NCBI GenBank assembly: GCA_964646525.1
Contig: CAZYER010000006.1
Location: 1 to 53,144, forward strand
DNA from: GCA-002282575 sp964646525
Lineage (GTDB): Bacteria; Pseudomonadota; Gammaproteobacteria; Thiomicrospirales; Thiomicrospiraceae
Reading direction: 5' to 3'
Length of the DNA: 53,144 nucleotides
Positions 32,371 to 42,217 of this stretch are shown here, piece after piece. The notes beneath the pieces are model-generated. The model was not told where the DNA came from, ran no database searches, and saw nothing but the letters and a program-made list of their open reading frames with translations. The position numbers and the translations under genes are program-made. Within the stretch, counting starts at the first letter, position 1. Every line of letters begins with the position of its first letter.

Positions 32371-33585
32371 ATGAAGTTTGAACTCGAGGAAGCAGCTGTC
32401 AATATGAATGGCATGCCGGTAATTAAGGTGATTGGCTTGGGTGGTGGTGGTTGTAACGCACTGGACTACATGGCGCGTAGCCAAATCGTTGGTGTGGATT
32501 TTGTTGCGGCTAATACCGATGCGCAGGCGCTGAATAAATCAAAAGCGAGTACGCGTATTCAATTGGGTAAGTCTGGTCTGGGTGCAGGTTCGAATGTCGA
32601 AAAAGGCAAGCAAGCGGCGACCGAAGACATTGACCGCGTGCGTAGTGCGTTAGACGGCACACATATGTTGTTCGTGACTGCCGGTATGGGTGGTGGTACG
32701 GGTACTGGTTCTGCGCCAGTTGTTGCTAAGGCAGCGCGTGACATGGGTATTTTAACCGTGGGTGTGGTAACCAGTCCTTACAGCTTCGAAAAACGTGACA
32801 AAATTGCTGCAGAAGGTATTGCTGATTTAGAGCAACACGTTGATTCATTAATTGTCATTCCGAACGAAAAGTTACACAAAGTAGCCGGCAAAAAGTTAGG
32901 TATGTTAGATGCCTTTAATATGGCTAATAAAGTGTTGCATAACGCGGTACGTGGCGTTACCGAAGTGGTAACTCGCGAAGGCTTAATTAACGTTGACTTT
33001 GAAGACGTGCGTACGATGATGGGCTTCCGTGGCTTGGCGATGATGGGTGTGGGTTCGGCAACAGGTGATGAGCGTGCGAAGAATGCGACCATGGCGGCTA
33101 TTTCTAGTCCTTTGTTAGAAGACATTAGCATTAATGGCGCGCGTGGAATTCTGGTCAACGTCGTCGCTTCTGATGACTTGGGTTCGGATGAGTTTGAAGA
33201 AGTAGGTCGCTTAATCGAAAGTTTTGCACACCCAGATGCGATGATTAAAATCGGTTTGGCGTTTGATGAAAACCTAGGTGATGAAGTGCAAGTCACCATC
33301 ATTGCAACAGGGTTGACTTCGTCAGTTGCCAAGGCGCAACCAGCTGAACCCATTAAACCCGTTGCTGTTGAACCAGCGCCTGTGGTAGAGGCAGCTCGTC
33401 CTTCTCGTTGGGCGACGCCTAACTTAACGCCTTCAGCAACAGCGCCTATGCCCAATATTCCTGGTTTGGTCGGTGGCAATATTGCTGGATTGCGTCAAGG
33501 CGTTCCTGGTGTGATTGGTGCGCCTCACAATGAAAGTCATGCCTACTTAAACATTCCTTCGTGGATTCGCAAACAAGCTAATTAA
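32371..33585 (+). CDS. ftsZ: Cell-division GTPase FtsZ, at an unusual dcw position
   Basis: Forms the cytokinetic Z-ring. The 404-residue product has the tubulin signature GGGTGTGSAP (about residue 107), the nucleotide-binding VIGLGGGGCNALDYM region, the T7-loop NVDFEDVRTMM, and the C-terminal binding peptide YLNIPSWIRKQAN that contacts FtsA and ZipA. A Pro/Ala-rich linker precedes it. The frame opens at GTG 32362, but ATG 32371 has AGAGG 8 nt upstream. In most gammaproteobacteria ftsZ lies between ftsA and lpxC; here it is third in the operon and that slot is empty. The gene looks intact and is the only ftsZ seen in the window. Confidence 0.96.
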   Translation: MKFELEEAAVNMNGMPVIKVIGLGGGGCNALDYMARSQIVGVDFVAANTDAQALNKSKASTRIQLGKSGLGAGSNVEKGKQAATEDIDRVRSALDGTHMLFVTAGMGGGTGTGSAPVVAKAARDMGILTVGVVTSPYSFEKRDKIAAEGIADLEQHVDSLIVIPNEKLHKVAGKKLGMLDAFNMANKVLHNAVRGVTEVVTREGLINVDFEDVRTMMGFRGLAMMGVGSATGDERAKNATMAAISSPLLEDISINGARGILVNVVASDDLGSDEFEEVGRLIESFAHPDAMIKIGLAFDENLGDEVQVTIIATGLTSSVAKAQPAEPIKPVAVEPAPVVEAARPSRWATPNLTPSATAPMPNIPGLVGGNIAGLRQGVPGVIGAPHNESHAYLNIPSWIRKQAN

Positions 33586-33614
33586 TGGCTTAGTTTGCTG
33601 AATTCACGCTTTAG

Positions 33615-33944
33615 ATGATGAAGAATGCCCCATTGCCTGGATTGTCAATTCTGTGGTCATGGGGCGCTTTTGTCTGGATTTTACTGATTGTTTCGCTCAT
33701 CGCGAGTGCGATTGCGGTGGTGTGGGTAAAGCATCAGGTTCGTCTTACCTCGACACAGCTTCATAAAAGCGTGAAGCAAGACTATGCCTTGCGCGTAGAA
33801 GAAGGGCGTTTGCAATTAGAGTATAACCACTTGTTGTCTCGTACCCGTATCGAGCAAATTGCACGCAATAAGCTCGGTATGTTGCCCATTACAGCGGCGC
33901 AAGAGCGAGTATTGTTGTTGCCTGAAGGGTCAGTTCAGCCATGA
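33615..33944 (+). CDS. ftsL: Cell-division protein FtsL
   Basis: A 109-residue bitopic inner-membrane protein of the FtsQLB divisome complex. It has a short cytoplasmic N-terminus, one transmembrane helix (about residues 17-37), and a periplasmic leucine-rich coiled coil (about 45-85), ending near IEQIARNKLGM. Low conservation is normal for FtsL; position just before ftsI and topology identify it. Its ribosome binding site is weak, and it overlaps ftsI by 4 bp (ATGA). Confidence 0.87.
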   Translation: MMKNAPLPGLSILWSWGAFVWILLIVSLIASAIAVVWVKHQVRLTSTQLHKSVKQDYALRVEEGRLQLEYNHLLSRTRIEQIARNKLGMLPITAAQERVLLLPEGSVQP

Positions 33945-35599
33945 TGCGTGGTAGTCAACGTGATCGGGTAATTTTTGCGTTAATTGTGCTGGCGTTTTCG
34001 GCTTTGCTGTTTGGTGCTTGGCGCGTGATGATTGAGCAGTCGGCTTTTTTGCAGCAAGAAGGGGATAAGCGTCAAATTCGTCACGTCACCTTGCCAGCGG
34101 CACGGGGACCGATTTTAGATCGACGTGGTGATGTGGTGGCGATGAGTACACCGATGATTTCGGTCGCTATCGATCCTAAAACCTTACAGGGACAGACAGA
34201 TTATCAAACCTCTTTGGCGTCTGCATTGCGTATGCCACTGGAGGTGGTGCAAGAAAAAATCGAAGCCAATGCGAGTAGGCGTTTTTATTATTTAAAGCGC
34301 GGTTTGACACCAGAAGAGGCGAAACTGATTGAGCGTTTGCCTTTAGAAGGGGTTCATTTAGTTCCTGAGTTCAAACGTTTTTACCCGTCAGGTGAGGTGA
34401 TGTCGCATGTCATTGGCTTTACCAATATTGATGACAATGGTATTGAAGGGGTTGAGCTGAGTTACAACGACTGGTTAAAGGGTAGTCCTGGGGTACGCAA
34501 GGTTATTCGAGATAATTTGGGTCGTGTCATTGAAACAGTGGACGAAATTCGTCCAGCGCATGAGGGTAAGGCGCTTACCTTGTCGATTGATCGCGATTTG
34601 CAGTTTTTTGCCTATCGTGCGCTCAAACGAGCGATGATTGAGCATCAAGCTAAAACGGCTGAGTTGGTGTTGTTGGATGTGAAAACGGGTGAGATTTTGG
34701 CGATGGTCTCTCAACCTGGCTTTAATCCCAATGATCGCTCGCAAGTAACAGCGAATCAAATTCGTAACCGAGTGGTAACTGATGTGTTTGAACCTGGTTC
34801 AACCATTAAACCCGTTATCGTTGCTGGTGCTTTAGAGTTAGGTACTATCAAACCCGATGCGGTGATTGATACTGGTAATGGTAAGTATAAGTCGAACGAT
34901 AAATTGGTAAAGGATCACCAAGGTTATGGTCAGCTCGATTTAGCTGGCATTATGCGTAAATCGAGTAATGTTGGCATGGTGAAGATTGTTGAAAGCATGT
35001 CTCGTGAAGAAGTTTGGCGCTTTCTGCATTTTTCAGGTATTGGTCAGGAAACGGGTATTGTGTTTCCTGGTGAGCAGACAGGGCGATTGCGTGATCCTTT
35101 AGAGTGGTATCCAGTAACGAAAACGACAGCGGCTTACGGCTACGGTTATAACGTCACCTTGTTGCAGTTGGCGCGTGCTTATGCCGTACTCGCTAATGAT
35201 GGGGTGTTATTGCCATCGAGCTTGATTAAGCTGGAAGGGCCACCCATGCAGGGTAAGCGGGTATTTAAGTCAGAAAATGCCCGCTTGGTTGTGCGTATGA
35301 TGGAAGAGGTGGTCGGTATGCAGGGTACGGGGCGAAAAGCGGCTATTCCTGGTTATCGCGTGGCGGGTAAAACAGGGACGACGCGTAAAGCGAATCGGGG
35401 TTATGACTCGGATAAGTATCGTGCTTTGTTTGTGGGTATCGCGCCAGCAACGGCACCGCGTTTTGTGTTGGCGGTGACGGTAGAAGAGCCCAGTCGTGGA
35501 CAATATTATGGTGGTGATGTGGCCGCGCCCATTTTCAAAGAAGTGATGGAAGAAACGCTTCGGTTAATGGCCGTACCTACCGATGATGTAGCAAGATAA
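33941..35599 (+). CDS. ftsI: Septal peptidoglycan transpeptidase FtsI (PBP3)
   Basis: Cross-links septal murein. The 552-residue protein has an N-terminal membrane anchor (about residues 11-27), a dimerisation region starting RGPILDRRGDVVA, and a transpeptidase domain with EPGSTIKP (active-site Ser, SxxK), KSSNVGM (SxN) and AGKTGTTRK (KTG). It overlaps ftsL by 4 bp, and the next gene, murE, starts 3 bp after its stop. Confidence 0.97.
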   Translation: MMRGSQRDRVIFALIVLAFSALLFGAWRVMIEQSAFLQQEGDKRQIRHVTLPAARGPILDRRGDVVAMSTPMISVAIDPKTLQGQTDYQTSLASALRMPLEVVQEKIEANASRRFYYLKRGLTPEEAKLIERLPLEGVHLVPEFKRFYPSGEVMSHVIGFTNIDDNGIEGVELSYNDWLKGSPGVRKVIRDNLGRVIETVDEIRPAHEGKALTLSIDRDLQFFAYRALKRAMIEHQAKTAELVLLDVKTGEILAMVSQPGFNPNDRSQVTANQIRNRVVTDVFEPGSTIKPVIVAGALELGTIKPDAVIDTGNGKYKSNDKLVKDHQGYGQLDLAGIMRKSSNVGMVKIVESMSREEVWRFLHFSGIGQETGIVFPGEQTGRLRDPLEWYPVTKTTAAYGYGYNVTLLQLARAYAVLANDGVLLPSSLIKLEGPPMQGKRVFKSENARLVVRMMEEVVGMQGTGRKAAIPGYRVAGKTGTTRKANRGYDSDKYRALFVGIAPATAPRFVLAVTVEEPSRGQYYGGDVAAPIFKEVMEETLRLMAVPTDDVAR

Positions 35600-35602
35600 G
35601 GG

Positions 35603-37033
35603 ATGAAGACAGTGCAAGTTAAAAGCTGGCAAGATCTGTGTACCTGGCTAGGTGTTGCGGGAGAAACGGATACTAGGACTTTAATGCATTTAACGTGTGA
35701 TTCACGCCTCTGCCAACAGGGTGATGTGTTTATTGCTTTGGCAGGTGTACATCAGCATGGCGCTCATTATGCACCGCAGGCCCGTGCACAAGGGGCTTGG
35801 GTGATTGCTGATGTGATGAGTGAAGGGGTGCATCTGTGTGTACCTGATTTGTCAGATCGGTTGGGCGCATTACTGAATTGGTTTTATGACGACCCCAGTC
35901 AATCCATGCGCTTGGTCGGTATTACGGGCACAAATGGTAAAACGTCGGTCAGTCATTATGTGGCACAGTGGTTAGATCAACTGGGAGAGTCGGTGGCCGT
36001 GCTGGGCACTGTCGGTAATGGTCGTTGGGGTGAGCTTAAGCCTTCAACCCATACTACCATGGATGCACCTCGGTTGTATCGTCAACTGGCGCAGTGGCGT
36101 GATGAGGGTATTCGTGTGGTGGTGATGGAGGTTTCTTCCCATGCCATTCATCAGAATCGTATTGCAGGCTTATCTTTCGCAGTGGTTGCTTTGACGCAAG
36201 TGACACGAGATCACTTAGATTATCATGGCACAGTAGAAGCTTATCGGGCTGAAAAAGCCCGTTTATTTACCGATTGGTCGGCGCAGGTTGCGGTTTTGAA
36301 TCAAGATGATAGCTTGGGGGCTGAGTTAGCATTAAACTTGCCGTCAGTATTGACCTATGCGGTGAAAGCTGAGGCGACCCTGATGGCGAAGTCGGTTGCT
36401 TGTGTTTCTGAAGGGCTGCGTGTTGACTTCGTTTTGGATAAAGCGTCATGGCAGGGTGTGTTGCCACTTTATGGGTTATTCAATGCTGAAAATGTGTTGT
36501 GTGCTTTGGGTTGTCTGCTGGGGTTAGGCATTCCCTTAGCCGCTGTCGTTAAGCTTTTACCAACAACGCAACCTGTAGCAGGGCGTATGCAATGGGTGCG
36601 TCAGCAACCTCGTGTCTTGGTGGATTACGCTCACACGCCAGATGCGTTAGAAAAAGCGTTACTGGCACTACGCATACATGTGCAACAAGGTCGTGTGTGG
36701 TTGGTTTTTGGTGCAGGCGGTGACCGTGATCAGGGTAAACGTCCCTTAATGGGGTCGGTTGCTAACCGTTATGCCGATGTGGTGATTGTCACTGACGACA
36801 ACCCGCGCTCAGAAATTCCAGCCGACATTGCCGCAGCCATACTACAGGCGTGTGATAAAGATAAAACGACCTATATTGCCGATCGCGCAGCGGCGATTTG
36901 TCGCGCCATTTTTAATGCCAAAGACAATGATGTGGTGTTGATTGCTGGCAAAGGTCATGAAGATTATCAAGAGATAGCGGGCGTGCGTCATCCTTTTTCA
37001 GATAGGGAAGTGATTCAACAATGCAGTGCATGA
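35603..37033 (+). CDS. murE: UDP-MurNAc-tripeptide ligase MurE (meso-DAP type)
   Basis: Adds the third amino acid to the murein precursor. The 476-residue Mur ligase has VGITGTNGKTSVSHY (ATP site), TTMDAP, and the specificity motif DNPRSE, which predicts meso-diaminopimelate as substrate. It overlaps the probable murF start by 4 bp (ATGA at 37030). Confidence 0.96.
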   Translation: MKTVQVKSWQDLCTWLGVAGETDTRTLMHLTCDSRLCQQGDVFIALAGVHQHGAHYAPQARAQGAWVIADVMSEGVHLCVPDLSDRLGALLNWFYDDPSQSMRLVGITGTNGKTSVSHYVAQWLDQLGESVAVLGTVGNGRWGELKPSTHTTMDAPRLYRQLAQWRDEGIRVVVMEVSSHAIHQNRIAGLSFAVVALTQVTRDHLDYHGTVEAYRAEKARLFTDWSAQVAVLNQDDSLGAELALNLPSVLTYAVKAEATLMAKSVACVSEGLRVDFVLDKASWQGVLPLYGLFNAENVLCALGCLLGLGIPLAAVVKLLPTTQPVAGRMQWVRQQPRVLVDYAHTPDALEKALLALRIHVQQGRVWLVFGAGGDRDQGKRPLMGSVANRYADVVIVTDDNPRSEIPADIAAAILQACDKDKTTYIADRAAAICRAIFNAKDNDVVLIAGKGHEDYQEIAGVRHPFSDREVIQQCSA

Positions 37034-38478
37034 ATTGGAAACTGGCTGACATTGCCACTGTATTAGCTGTGGAGATTGTCGGTGATGCTCATGGTTGTGT
37101 GCAACGGGTCATTACGGATAGCCGACTCGCCAGTGAGGGTGATTTATTTGTTGCGTTAGTGGGTGAACGCGCCAACGGTCATGATTTTATTGAATCTGTG
37201 ATTGCACAAGGTGCCGTTGCCTTGTTGTTGACGCAAACGCCTAAACAGCCTGTATCGGTGCCTTATCTGTTGGTCGAAGATGCGGTAAGTGCCATGCAAC
37301 AACTGGCTGCTGCTTGGCGCTTGAAACATCAGCTCAATCCGGTGGTGTTGATTACGGGTAGTAACGGTAAAACCAGTGTGAAAGAAATGATTCGTGCTGG
37401 TTTATCGGCACGAGATGGAGCAGGTGTACTGGCTACGCAAGGTAATTTGAATAATCACCTTGGCGTGCCTATGACGCTTTTGTCATTGCGTGATGAGCAT
37501 ACTTCGGCGGTGATTGAAGTGGGGGCGAATCATGTGAATGAAATCGCTAAGCTAGGTTCCTTAGCCGCTCCTAGCGTGGCGGTGATTACCAGTATTGGAC
37601 GCGCTCATATCGGTGAGTTTGGTTCTTTAGACAATATTAAACGGGGTAAAGGCGAAATTTGGCAGGTATTGCCCGTAACGGGTGGTGTGGCAATTGTTCC
37701 TGTTGTCGAAGCTGATAGTGAGTTTGACGGTTGGTCTTTCTGGCAAGATGCCTTAGCGCCGCATCGAGTGATTGCCTTTGGTGATATGACGAACTTGAGA
37801 GTTAATCGGGGCTGGCAAGCTTGGGTGGGCGTGGTTCAGCGTGAAGCAACAGCAGAGGGTCAGCTTGTTCGTTTAGCAACCAGTGATTGGGGTGAGGCGA
37901 CGCTTCAGTTACCGATTGCGGGTGCGCATCAAGCCAATAATCTGGCGGCAGTGGTTGCGGTGTTGTTGCAGACAGGGTTAAGTTGGCAGGCAATTCAAGC
38001 TGGCTTAAATCGGGTTGCTTTGCCAGGTGGGCGTTTACGATTGTTAACGCCTTTACCTGACTTACTGATTATTGATGATACGTATAATGCTAACGCCAGT
38101 TCAATGAAAGCAGCGATTGGTGTGTTAATGGAACAATCGGTGAAAACCCATGCCTTTGTTATGGGGCCTATGGGTGAATTGGGTGATGAGTCGCAAGCCT
38201 TGCACGAGCAAGTGGTTGACTTTGCTTGCGAAACTGGGGTGAATGCATTCTTGGCTTCAGGGTCACTGAGCGCATCTTTAGTACAACGATTTGATGTGCA
38301 ACAGCCTTTAGCCAATGTGGCTTTGGCTAGTGAAGATATGCAGCGATTGGCTGAAGCCTTGTGGCAACTGTATCAACAAAAAGGTTCGTTGGCTGTCTTG
38401 GTCAAAGGCTCCCGTTCTGCCCGTATGGAGCGGGTTGTTGAGGCATTAGTCACACTGGCTAGTCAGTCGGTTAGTTAA
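37030..38478 (+). CDS. murF: UDP-MurNAc-pentapeptide synthetase MurF
   Basis: Adds D-Ala-D-Ala to the UDP-MurNAc-tripeptide. The product (482 residues from this start) has VLITGSNGKTSVKEMI, NLNNHLGVPMTLL, EVGANHVNEI and the late IIDDTYNANASSM. ATG 37030 overlaps the murE stop; an in-frame ATG at 37021 is an alternative with three extra residues. Confidence 0.96.
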   Translation: MNWKLADIATVLAVEIVGDAHGCVQRVITDSRLASEGDLFVALVGERANGHDFIESVIAQGAVALLLTQTPKQPVSVPYLLVEDAVSAMQQLAAAWRLKHQLNPVVLITGSNGKTSVKEMIRAGLSARDGAGVLATQGNLNNHLGVPMTLLSLRDEHTSAVIEVGANHVNEIAKLGSLAAPSVAVITSIGRAHIGEFGSLDNIKRGKGEIWQVLPVTGGVAIVPVVEADSEFDGWSFWQDALAPHRVIAFGDMTNLRVNRGWQAWVGVVQREATAEGQLVRLATSDWGEATLQLPIAGAHQANNLAAVVAVLLQTGLSWQAIQAGLNRVALPGGRLRLLTPLPDLLIIDDTYNANASSMKAAIGVLMEQSVKTHAFVMGPMGELGDESQALHEQVVDFACETGVNAFLASGSLSASLVQRFDVQQPLANVALASEDMQRLAEALWQLYQQKGSLAVLVKGSRSARMERVVEALVTLASQSVS

Positions 38479-38495
38479 TATTAATGGGTTAAGTA

Positions 38496-39578
38496 ATGAT
38501 TTTAGAACTAATGGCTTGGTTACAACAATGGGTGGGTAGTTTTAACCTATTCAATTATGTGACCTTTCGTGGTTTGATGGCGGTCTTGACCGCGTTGGTG
38601 ATTTCTTTGTGGGCAGGTCCTGCGGTTATCCGATGGTTAACGCGCTTAAAAGTGGGTCAAGCAGTACGTACCGATGGACCACAAACCCATTTGGTCAAAA
38701 GCGGTACGCCAACGATGGGTGGGGTGCTAATCTTATTATCGGTTATCGTCAGTGCTCTGTTGTGGAGTGACTGGGATAGTCGCTACGCTTGGCTGTTGAT
38801 TGTGATGACGCTGGGATTTGGCGCTATTGGTTTTGTCGATGACTATAAAAAAGTGGTGTACAAAGATCCTAAAGGGCTAGCGTCGCGCTGGAAATATTTT
38901 TGGCAGTCGGTATTAGGTTTGCTGGCTGCTTATCTGATGTTCCAATGGGCGTATTTACCAGCACATACGGAGTTGCTCATTCCTTTCGCTAAAAATCTGG
39001 TATTTGAGTTGGGTCCTTGGTTTGTTTTAATGGCTTATTTTGTCATTGTCGGCACCTCGAATGCGGTCAATTTGACCGATGGTTTAGACGGACTAGCGAT
39101 TATGCCAGCGGTGTTGGTATCGGCCGCTTTGTCGGTGTTTGCTTATTTGTCGGGTCATGCGGTATTTGCGGATTACTTAAATATTCCCTTTATTCCTGGT
39201 GCGGGAGAAGTGGCTATTTTTGGTGCGGCATTGGTCGGTGCTGGGCTGGGTTTTTTGTGGTTCAACACCTATCCTGCGCAAGTGTTTATGGGGGATGTGG
39301 GTGCCTTAGCCATTGGCGCTGCTCTGGGACTGATGGCGATTATGGTGCGACAGGAGTTGGTGTTGGTCATTATGGGCGGTATTTTTGTCATGGAAACCTT
39401 GTCGGTGATGATTCAAGTCGCTTCGTTTAAATTGACAGGCAAGCGCGTGTTCCGCATGGCCCCCCTGCATCATCATTTTGAGTTGAAGGGGTGGCCTGAA
39501 CCAAAGGTGATTGTACGTTTTTGGATCATCACACTGATTTTAGTGTTAGTTGGGCTAGCCAGTTTGAAGGTACGATAA
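38496..39578 (+). CDS. mraY: Phospho-MurNAc-pentapeptide translocase MraY
   Basis: Forms lipid I on the inner membrane. The 360-residue polytopic protein has the conserved GTPTMGGVLIL, FVDDYKKVVYKDPKGL (the DD motif), NAVNLTDGLDGLA, and MAPLHHHFELKGWPE. About ten transmembrane segments are predicted. It lies 17 bp after murF and 3 bp before murD. Confidence 0.97.
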   Translation: MILELMAWLQQWVGSFNLFNYVTFRGLMAVLTALVISLWAGPAVIRWLTRLKVGQAVRTDGPQTHLVKSGTPTMGGVLILLSVIVSALLWSDWDSRYAWLLIVMTLGFGAIGFVDDYKKVVYKDPKGLASRWKYFWQSVLGLLAAYLMFQWAYLPAHTELLIPFAKNLVFELGPWFVLMAYFVIVGTSNAVNLTDGLDGLAIMPAVLVSAALSVFAYLSGHAVFADYLNIPFIPGAGEVAIFGAALVGAGLGFLWFNTYPAQVFMGDVGALAIGAALGLMAIMVRQELVLVIMGGIFVMETLSVMIQVASFKLTGKRVFRMAPLHHHFELKGWPEPKVIVRFWIITLILVLVGLASLKVR

Positions 39579-39581
39579 GTT

Positions 39582-40934
39582 ATGTCGGTTTTGGTTGCAG
39601 GACTCGGATTATCAGGACAAGCGGCATTGCGCTTTTTAGTGGCGCAAGGTGATAGCTGTATTTTTGCTTATGATACGCGTGCCGATTTGGATGTTCAGTC
39701 CTTGCAGAGTCGTTTCCCTCACGTTACCTTTGCCTGTGGTGAGTTACCACCGGGCTGGGCAGCGCAAGTAAAGATGCTGGTACTGAGTCCAGGCATTGAT
39801 CCTAAAGCGTCTTGGGTTCAGTCATTAGTGAAAGCGGGCGTGAGTTTGGTCGGCGAAATCGAACTCTTTTGTCGTTCTTTGCCAGCGGACAAACCCCTAG
39901 TGGCCATTACTGGCAGTAATGGCAAAAGCACTGTCACCACTCTGGTGGGCGAATTATTGAAAGCGCAGGGTTTTCAGGTCGCAGTCGGTGGTAATTTGGG
40001 TACACCTGCCTTGGACTTACTCATGCAGTTTGCCAATGCTGATGTGTTTGTGCTGGAGTTATCTAGTTTTCAATTAGAGACGACGCAAAGTTTGTTAGCA
40101 ACGACGGCTACTGTATTGAACATCAGCCCTGACCATCTGGATCGTTATGGAGATATGGCGACTTACATTGCGGCAAAAGCGCCTATTTATCATATGACGC
40201 GTTTGGCGGTAGTGAATCGTGATGATGAAGTGGCTGCTGGCTTAGCTGATTCTCGTGTACCTCAGTTGCGTTTTGGGCTACAAGCACCAGAACAAGCAGG
40301 AGATTATGGCTTAACGCAAGTAGATGGCTCGGAATGGTTGAGTCAGTGGTTATTTGATGAACCAACACCACGTTTGCTAATGAAAAGTGCACAAGTAGCC
40401 CTGATGGGACGTCATAATCTGAGCAATTGTTTGGCGGCGCTGGCCTTGTGTCAGCCGTTTCACTTGCAAATTGAAGTGATTAACCATGTTTTGTCGCGTT
40501 TTGGCGGTTTAGCCCATCGTGCTCAGCTGGTTCGTACGCTAAATGGTGTGCATTGGATCAATGATTCTAAAGGAACGAATGTCGGCTCCACGGTAACAGC
40601 GTTACAGAGTTTAGGAGAGCAAGCGCGGATTATTTTATTGGCTGGTGGTCAGGGCAAGGGGCAGAATTTTTCTGAGTTGTCGCAACCTCTGGCTGAGTTT
40701 GCGCGCTCTCTCATCGTCTTTGGTGAGGATGGTGGGCAAATTGCCCGCTGTGCGCCTAATGGATTGCCTGTTCATGCTGTGTCAGATATGGTGGCAGCGG
40801 TTACCTTGGCATATCGTCTCGCGCAATCGGGCGATGTGGTGTTGTTGTCACCAGCCTGTGCCAGTTTTGATCAATTCCGCAGCTACGTACATCGTGGCGA
40901 AGTTTTTAGCCAAGCGGTGATGCAGCTATCATGA
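39582..40934 (+). CDS. murD: UDP-MurNAc-alanine--D-glutamate ligase MurD
   Basis: Adds D-Glu to UDP-MurNAc-Ala. The 450-residue cytoplasmic Mur ligase has AITGSNGKSTVTTLVGELL, VLELSSFQLE, NISPDHLDRYGDM and VHWINDSKGTNVGST. It overlaps ftsW by 4 bp (ATGA at 40931). Confidence 0.97.
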   Translation: MSVLVAGLGLSGQAALRFLVAQGDSCIFAYDTRADLDVQSLQSRFPHVTFACGELPPGWAAQVKMLVLSPGIDPKASWVQSLVKAGVSLVGEIELFCRSLPADKPLVAITGSNGKSTVTTLVGELLKAQGFQVAVGGNLGTPALDLLMQFANADVFVLELSSFQLETTQSLLATTATVLNISPDHLDRYGDMATYIAAKAPIYHMTRLAVVNRDDEVAAGLADSRVPQLRFGLQAPEQAGDYGLTQVDGSEWLSQWLFDEPTPRLLMKSAQVALMGRHNLSNCLAALALCQPFHLQIEVINHVLSRFGGLAHRAQLVRTLNGVHWINDSKGTNVGSTVTALQSLGEQARIILLAGGQGKGQNFSELSQPLAEFARSLIVFGEDGGQIARCAPNGLPVHAVSDMVAAVTLAYRLAQSGDVVLLSPACASFDQFRSYVHRGEVFSQAVMQLS

Positions 40935-42217
40935 TTAAGTTGATGAAACGCGGATTTCAAATTCGACCTTGGCGACTTGAGGATAATGCTCCGATTGATT
41001 GGACTTTGATTGGTGTGATGTTGATGCTTTCTTGTCTTGGGGTAGTGATGGTTGCCTCTGCCTCGGTTGCTATTGCGGAAAGACGCTTTGGTATGGAGTT
41101 GCGTTATGTATTGCAACAGCTGGTGTTTCTGTTGGGATCCTTGCTCATTGTCGTATGGGTGATTCAAAAAACGACACTCACTTGGTGGAAAGAAAATCGG
41201 GGTTTATTGTTACTCATCGCCATGGTGCTGGTGATGATGACCTTGGTCTTGGGGCGAGAAATCAACGGCGCTAAACGCTGGCTGAGTTTGGGTTTTTTTA
41301 ACTTGCAACCGTCCGAGTTTTTGAAATTGATCGTCATCGTTTTTATGGCGGCTTACATCGAAAAGAACTTCCAACAACAGCAAGATGCACAAGGTAATCG
41401 CGATTGGAAATTAGAAAAAAAACGACAAATGCAAGCCATTAAGTTGCTGATGTTGCCCCTGATTCCCATTTTTTTGCTGCTATTATTACAACCCGATTTT
41501 GGTAGTCTGATGGTCGTGTTGTTGCTGGTTTTTGCCATGTTATTGATTGCGGGCGCGCCTTTGCGTTTATTGTTGTCAGTGGTTCCGTTAGGCTTGGCTC
41601 TGGTCGTGGTCATTATTATCGAGCCTTATCGATTGGCTCGCGTGGTGAGTTTCTTAGATCCGTGGAAGGATGCACAAAATACTGGTTACCAGCTCACCCA
41701 TTCTTTAATGGCATTAGGGCGGGGTGATTGGTTTGGTGTTGGACTGGGTAACAGTGTTGAAAAACTTTTTTATTTGCCCGATGCCCATACCGATTTTCTG
41801 TTTGCCATTTATGGTGAAGAATTTGGTTTCGTTGGTGTTGTCGCCTTAGTGTTGCTTTATTTAGTGATGATTTGGCGTATTTTCCGCATTGGTCGCGTGG
41901 CGGCCGAGCGAGAGCAGACTTTCGCAGCACTAATCTGTTATGGTGTGGGCGCTTGGGTCGCGGTGCAGGCATTGATTAATATGGGCGCTAATTTGGGGCT
42001 GCTGCCAACTAAGGGTTTAACCTTGCCGTTGGTCAGCTATGGTGGTTCCAGCTTATTAATGTCAATGCTGGCACTGGGTTTGGTGTTACGGATTGATTGG
42101 GAAAATCGCCATGCCCATTTGGTGGTGGTCATGCCGCCTGCAGCTCCTGTGTCGAGCGATCTGGTGGATACCGAAGGTCTCGGAACGAAAACTCATGCTA
42201 CGGAGAAGTCGGCATGA
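40931..42217 (+). CDS. ftsW: Septal peptidoglycan polymerase FtsW
   Basis: SEDS-family glycan polymerase acting with FtsI. The 428-residue protein has about ten transmembrane segments and the motifs QPSEFLKL, QPDFGSLMV, GLPTKGLTLPLVSYGGSS and the AIYGEEFGFVG loop. The C-terminal cytoplasmic tail ends with TEGLGTKTHATEKSA; the same 25-bp DNA segment and TEGLGTKT peptide recur at the end of MurG. It overlaps murG by 4 bp. Confidence 0.96.
   Translation: MIKLMKRGFQIRPWRLEDNAPIDWTLIGVMLMLSCLGVVMVASASVAIAERRFGMELRYVLQQLVFLLGSLLIVVWVIQKTTLTWWKENRGLLLLIAMVLVMMTLVLGREINGAKRWLSLGFFNLQPSEFLKLIVIVFMAAYIEKNFQQQQDAQGNRDWKLEKKRQMQAIKLLMLPLIPIFLLLLLQPDFGSLMVVLLLVFAMLLIAGAPLRLLLSVVPLGLALVVVIIIEPYRLARVVSFLDPWKDAQNTGYQLTHSLMALGRGDWFGVGLGNSVEKLFYLPDAHTDFLFAIYGEEFGFVGVVALVLLYLVMIWRIFRIGRVAAEREQTFAALICYGVGAWVAVQALINMGANLGLLPTKGLTLPLVSYGGSSLLMSMLALGLVLRIDWENRHAHLVVVMPPAAPVSSDLVDTEGLGTKTHATEKSA
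42168..42192 (+). repeat. 25-bp exact repeat in the ftsW 3' end (copy 1)
   Basis: A 25-nt stretch containing ACCGAAGGTCTCGGAACGAA, identical to 43280-43304 in murG. It encodes TEGLGTKT in both, in the same frame, and holds a mini-hairpin CCGA-AGGTC-TCGG. It lies 21 nt upstream of the murG start. Confidence 0.85.

Noticed and set aside
32778..33479. A 233-codon minus-strand open frame inside ftsZ
   Set aside because: It is the antisense shadow of ftsZ, with serine- and threonine-rich low-complexity translation and no family signal. The ftsZ reading on the plus strand is unmistakable.
39017..39430. A 137-codon plus-strand frame rich in Gly, Cys and Trp inside mraY
   Set aside because: It is an out-of-frame reading of mraY with composition expected of such shadows.
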